Shown here one piece after another: positions 6,106 to 8,441 of a DNA stretch of 8,441 nucleotides (position 1 is its first letter; every line of letters starts with the position of its first letter). The notes under the pieces were generated by a model. That model saw only the letters and a list, made by a program, of their open reading frames with translations. It had not been told where the DNA came from and did not search any database. The position numbers and the translations under genes are program-made. This stretch comes from Helicobacteraceae bacterium (GTDB lineage Bacteria; Campylobacterota; Campylobacteria; Campylobacterales; SZUA-545), in NCBI GenBank assembly GCA_011390075.1, contig JAABTA010000023.1, positions 1 to 8,441 on the forward strand. Reading direction: 5' to 3'.

Positions 6106-7095
6106 ATGATAAAAAAAACTTCTTTCCTTTTGCTTGGAACACTACTGTTATTTGTTTCCCTTCTCTCACTGCAAGGAGCTGAGTATCGCTACTTTTATAA
6201 AGATGGCAAAAAGTACCGGGTAAAAGTGACTCCCTCTTCTAATGCATCCACTCCTAAGTACAAATATAAATATATTTATAAAGATGGGAAAAAGTATCGG
6301 GTCAAAATAAGAGTCAAACCCCAAACAAAAAGTACTGCCAAGGCTAAACCACAATATAAGTATCGCTATTTTTATAAAGATGGTAAAAAGTATCGGGTTA
6401 AGGTAAAAGTTACTCCTGAAAAAGCAAAGAGCGAAACTGTGAATTCTAGTGAGAAAAAAGCTACTGCTCAAAAGCAGACACAAAAAGAGCCATCAGACGC
6501 TTCTTGGTTGCAAAAATTTGTTGGTAAGGATAAAAACATCTATTTTGGTGTAGATGTTGTCTCAAGATCTGTCAATAACGACTACACGATTGGAACAAAT
6601 AGTGTCACAGGAGATAATAATGAATCACTCCAGCTTACCCATCCAGCAGCCCCAGGAAATTTTCCAGCAGATGGAAGCACACAAAGCTTCTCTGAGACTG
6701 TCTCTGTTACAGGTTTTAATCTAAAAATGGGTTTAGAGGATCAAGATAGAGATAAATTGGATATGAATCTTTTTTATGACAGCGAGGAGGTGAATATTGG
6801 ATTAGGATATAGATATGTAATGCCATCTCTCTCATTTTTAAGCATCCACCCCTATCTACAAGGCAGAATTGTTTTTGTCTATAATGAACTAGGAGATCTC
6901 ACAGGTTTTGTTCCTAATACCTATGGATTAAGTTATGGTTTTGGTGGGGAGTATGACTATTCAAACAATATCTTTTTAAATGCTGGTTTGAACATGTCTC
7001 AAAAAACTTGGGCAGAAGAGAGTAATGCGTACTCCAAAGAGGAGAAAAAGAGTAGCTCTACATCTATCTATTTTGGTGGCAACTACCGATTTTAA
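6106..7095 (+). CDS. Secreted outer-membrane beta-barrel protein with Tyr/Lys-rich N-terminal repeats
   Basis: I do not recognise a named family. The 329-residue product has a clear signal peptide (MIKKTS, a leucine-rich core, cleavage probably after LQGA at residue 25). Three copies of a 15-residue unit follow: YRYFYKDGKKYRVKV at 27-41, YKYIYKDGKKYRVKI at 54-68 and the first form again at 86-100, joined by Lys/Thr/Pro-rich linkers. A polar low-complexity segment occupies about 104-135. The rest (about 140-329) shows alternating polar/hydrophobic strands rich in Tyr and Gly, such as VNIGLGYRYV, and ends STSIYFGGNYRF, where the terminal Phe is typical of BAM-inserted barrels. A barrel of roughly eight strands is likely. 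Each repeat reads as a basic beta-hairpin with a DG turn, facing the periplasm if the barrel is OmpX-like. Its stop overlaps the ribosome site of the lipoprotein gene, so the two products are probably made together. Confidence 0.85.
   Translation: MIKKTSFLLLGTLLLFVSLLSLQGAEYRYFYKDGKKYRVKVTPSSNASTPKYKYKYIYKDGKKYRVKIRVKPQTKSTAKAKPQYKYRYFYKDGKKYRVKVKVTPEKAKSETVNSSEKKATAQKQTQKEPSDASWLQKFVGKDKNIYFGVDVVSRSVNNDYTIGTNSVTGDNNESLQLTHPAAPGNFPADGSTQSFSETVSVTGFNLKMGLEDQDRDKLDMNLFYDSEEVNIGLGYRYVMPSLSFLSIHPYLQGRIVFVYNELGDLTGFVPNTYGLSYGFGGEYDYSNNIFLNAGLNMSQKTWAEESNAYSKEEKKSSSTSIYFGGNYRF
6184..6405 (+). repeat. Three in-frame repeats encoding a Y-x-Y-x-Y-K-D-G-K-K-Y-R-V-K hairpin unit
   Basis: Copies lie at 6184-6228, 6265-6309 and 6361-6405 (45 bases each), with unequal spacers of 36 and 51 bases. 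The protein core YKDGKKYRVK is identical in all three. At the DNA level the copies differ mostly at third codon positions (GGC/GGG/GGT for the Gly, TAC/TAT for the Tyr), which points to protein-level conservation after an old duplication. Confidence 0.9.
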
Positions 7096-7099
7096 GGAG
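7093..7099 (+). promoter_or_regulatory. Ribosome binding site embedding the upstream stop codon
   Basis: TAAGGAG contains the TAA stop of the barrel-protein gene and lies five bases before the TTG start of the lipoprotein. It supports the TTG start and suggests that ribosomes ending the first gene re-initiate on the second. Confidence 0.8.
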
Positions 7100-7104
7100 T
7101 TTTT

Positions 7105-7698
7105 TTGCGGTATTTTCTAGTGCTTATCTCGTTTTTTTTTATTGGTTGTAGTGATAACTCTCAGAGTATTAGCCCAAATCTTGAGGAGCAAACCGCAGAA
7201 AATATAGCACTTTTAGAAAATGCTCCAAAGTGGGTTAAAGATCCAAACGCTCTAGATGGCCTTGGAGCCATAGGTAGTGCCTTTAAAACCACAGGAGGCT
7301 CAAAGATCCAACAAACAGAGGCGATGGCAAATGGACGAGATTACTTAAGAGAAAAGATTAAAAAAAAAGTCTCTTTAGCTGTTAAAAATAGCCTTGAAAG
7401 TGTCTATAAAAAAGCTGACAAAGAGCTAGAGAGTGCAAAATTAGCTTCTTTAAGTGAAAAAATAGGAACCCACATTAGTCTTCAATCTATCAATAGATCT
7501 TTTAAAAAAGCTGTCTGGTTTGATGTGAAAGAGAACCTCTATATTTTAGTGAGCATTGATGCAGAGATTGTCAAAAAATTTGCTATGACTGGCACAAGAA
7601 TTCTTTTAAGTAATGACAGAGAGATCTTTGCCACTTTTGAAAATAACGATGGCAAAGAGATCTTGCAGATCTATTTGGAGAAGTTAGTTTCTAATTGA
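7105..7698 (+). CDS. LPP20-family outer-membrane lipoprotein
   Basis: The 197-residue lipoprotein has a short signal sequence with a lipobox at FIGC, so Cys15 would be lipidated. Ser16 after the Cys fits sorting to the outer membrane under the E. coli Lol rule. The segment from PKWVKDP (41-47) through GLGAIGSA (52-59) and EAMANGRDYLREKI (72-85) to NLYILVSIDAE (144-154) matches the LPP20 domain known from H. pylori and relatives. The molecular role of that family is not established. The start is TTG, not ATG: TAAGGAG (7093-7099) lies five bases upstream, the signal sequence begins at once, and no in-frame ATG fits. The upstream gene's TAA is part of that ribosome site, so the two genes are probably coupled. 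Confidence 0.88.
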   Translation: MRYFLVLISFFFIGCSDNSQSISPNLEEQTAENIALLENAPKWVKDPNALDGLGAIGSAFKTTGGSKIQQTEAMANGRDYLREKIKKKVSLAVKNSLESVYKKADKELESAKLASLSEKIGTHISLQSINRSFKKAVWFDVKENLYILVSIDAEIVKKFAMTGTRILLSNDREIFATFENNDGKEILQIYLEKLVSN

Positions 7699-7765
7699 TG
7701 GGGGATAAATTAAAATTTTGGAATATTGTTTGCTTAATCCTAGGCATTAAACAAGGAGTTCCAAG

Positions 7766-7993
7766 ATGACACTGACAAAAACAACCAACAAATCGTTCTG
7801 TTTTCACTGCAAATCTCCTGTGATGCCAAAGGTTGTTTTTTATCATAATGAGCCAGATGCCAGTATTTGCCCTCATTGCAATGCCAAGCTAAAAACATTT
7901 AAAAATAGTGCAAAACTAGAGGATAGACTTTTGGTAAAAATAGTGGCATTTTCTATTGTGCTCTATCTTATAGCTCTTGCAATAAAGCTTTAG
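7766..7993 (+). CDS. Small zinc-ribbon protein with C-terminal membrane helix
   Basis: The 75-residue product has two CxxC knuckles, Cys12-x2-Cys15 (CFHC) and Cys35-x2-Cys38 (CPHC), spaced as in a zinc ribbon. A basic stretch follows, then a single hydrophobic segment at about 55-73 (LLVKIVAFSIVLYLIALAI) that should anchor it in the inner membrane with the ribbon in the cytoplasm. The start is ATG with AAGGAG (7753-7758) seven bases upstream, a strong site that supports a real gene despite its small size. The last 26 bases overlap the 3' end of convergent murG. I do not recognise a named family. A regulatory or assembly role is only a guess. Confidence 0.78.
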   Translation: MTLTKTTNKSFCFHCKSPVMPKVVFYHNEPDASICPHCNAKLKTFKNSAKLEDRLLVKIVAFSIVLYLIALAIKL

Positions 7994-8441
7994 CAATAGT
8001 TTTAGCGCCAAGGGGCTGAATAATTGTGCTTAGATCTCTCGAGATAGAAGAGATATCTTTCTCTAAGATGCCGATTACTCTGTTTGTAGAAAGATCTCTC
8101 TCTCTTATGACAAACCCCAAATTTTTAGACTCTAAAAACTTTCCATTAAAATATTGGTGATCAGAGGCTGCATGTGGATAGGGAATGAACAGGGCAGGTA
8201 GTTGATTGGCAGTGAGTTCAAAAAGTGTGCCAGCTCCACTTCTTGCAATAGCAAAGTCTGCTTGTTCTATTTTTGAGGCAAGATTTATATGAAAACTAAA
8301 AAGCTCCACTTGAAAATTTTTCTCTTTATAGAGATCTTTAACTCTTTCAAAATCACTTTTGCCACACTGATGAATAACTTGAATATTTCTCTCTTTAAAA
8401 TAGTCTACCAAGCTTATGGCAAGGTTATTGATAGCTTTGGC
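7968..8441 (-). CDS. murG: MurG, UDP-GlcNAc transferase of peptidoglycan synthesis, 5' part missing
   Basis: The C-terminal 157 residues are visible, and the gene runs off the right edge, open to the last base. The in-frame TTG at 8411 is internal, not the start. MurG adds GlcNAc to lipid I on the inner face of the cytoplasmic membrane to form lipid II. The visible part begins AKAINNLAISLVDYF, which matches the segment after the GSQGA loop. It then has IHQCG and the UDP-sugar-binding signature ARSGAGTLFELTANQLPALF (around 8250-8190), followed by IPYPHAASDHQ and the usual C-terminal helices. The TAA at 7970-7968 lies inside the convergent zinc-ribbon gene. No terminator hairpin is visible between the two genes. 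Confidence 0.95.
   Translation of the reverse strand, partial: AKAINNLAISLVDYFKERNIQVIHQCGKSDFERVKDLYKEKNFQVELFSFHINLASKIEQADFAIARSGAGTLFELTANQLPALFIPYPHAASDHQYFNGKFLESKNLGFVIRERDLSTNRVIGILEKDISSISRDLSTIIQPLGAKTIAKALLQEL

Noticed and set aside
6166..6483. 105-codon minus-strand frame opposite the repeat region of the barrel gene
   Set aside because: It is the mirror of the Tyr/Lys-rich repeats, has no ribosome site and is fully contained in a convincing gene.
7658..7672. AGATCT-TGC-AGATCT inverted repeat at the end of the lipoprotein gene, considered as terminator
   Set aside because: The stem is only six base pairs, it is AT-rich and inside the coding sequence, and no T-run follows. It is better seen as part of the general AGATCT excess.
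1..8441. Search for defence islands, toxin-antitoxin pairs, CRISPR repeats, insertion sequences or phage genes
   Set aside because: All substantial frames are accounted for by housekeeping or envelope genes. No direct-repeat array, transposase motif or terminal inverted repeats are visible.

Overview
This window looks like the chromosomal replication-origin region of an AT-rich bacterium of the Campylobacterota (formerly Epsilonproteobacteria). The evidence is the dnaA-dnaN-gyrB order, DnaA-box-like sites resembling TTATTCACA (the form known from Helicobacter pylori) on both sides of dnaA, an LPP20-family lipoprotein (a family typical of this group), and two TTG starts behind strong Shine-Dalgarno sequences. 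The genus cannot be fixed from the sequence. A free-living or vent-type member (Sulfurimonas/Sulfurovum-like) is only a guess.

Left half, minus strand: a four-gene cluster reads leftward. It is dnaA (4098-5417, TTG start), dnaN (2870-3937), gyrB (534-2852) and a divergent HD-domain-like gene (1-537, cut by the window edge). gyrB and the last gene overlap in ATGA, so they are probably translationally coupled. The 160-bp dnaA-dnaN gap holds what looks like the unwinding half of a bipartite oriC: three DnaA-like boxes, a TAG-trinucleotide array and an AT-rich tract. The 157-bp gap upstream of dnaA holds two more DnaA-like boxes. They overlap a probable dnaA promoter that has a perfect TATAAT, and a short GC-rich leader with hairpins follows.

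Right half, plus strand: ruvC (Holliday-junction resolvase) is divergent from dnaA. Next comes an unrecognised outer-membrane beta-barrel protein (6106-7095) whose mature N terminus carries three near-identical Tyr/Lys-rich hairpin-like repeats. Its stop codon lies within the Shine-Dalgarno of an LPP20-family lipoprotein (7105-7698). A 75-residue zinc-ribbon plus membrane-helix protein (7766-7993) follows, and its 3' end overlaps by 26 bp the convergent 3' end of murG (7968 to the right edge, minus strand, partial).

The left half makes initiator, clamp and gyrase. ruvC belongs to recombination. The right-hand genes concern the envelope (outer membrane, lipoprotein, peptidoglycan precursor synthesis). 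I see no mobile element, CRISPR array, rRNA or tRNA, and no defence or toxin-antitoxin system. The less ordinary items are the origin/promoter architecture, the GC-rich dnaA leader, the repeat-bearing outer-membrane protein and a marked excess of the hexamer AGATCT in all three codon phases.
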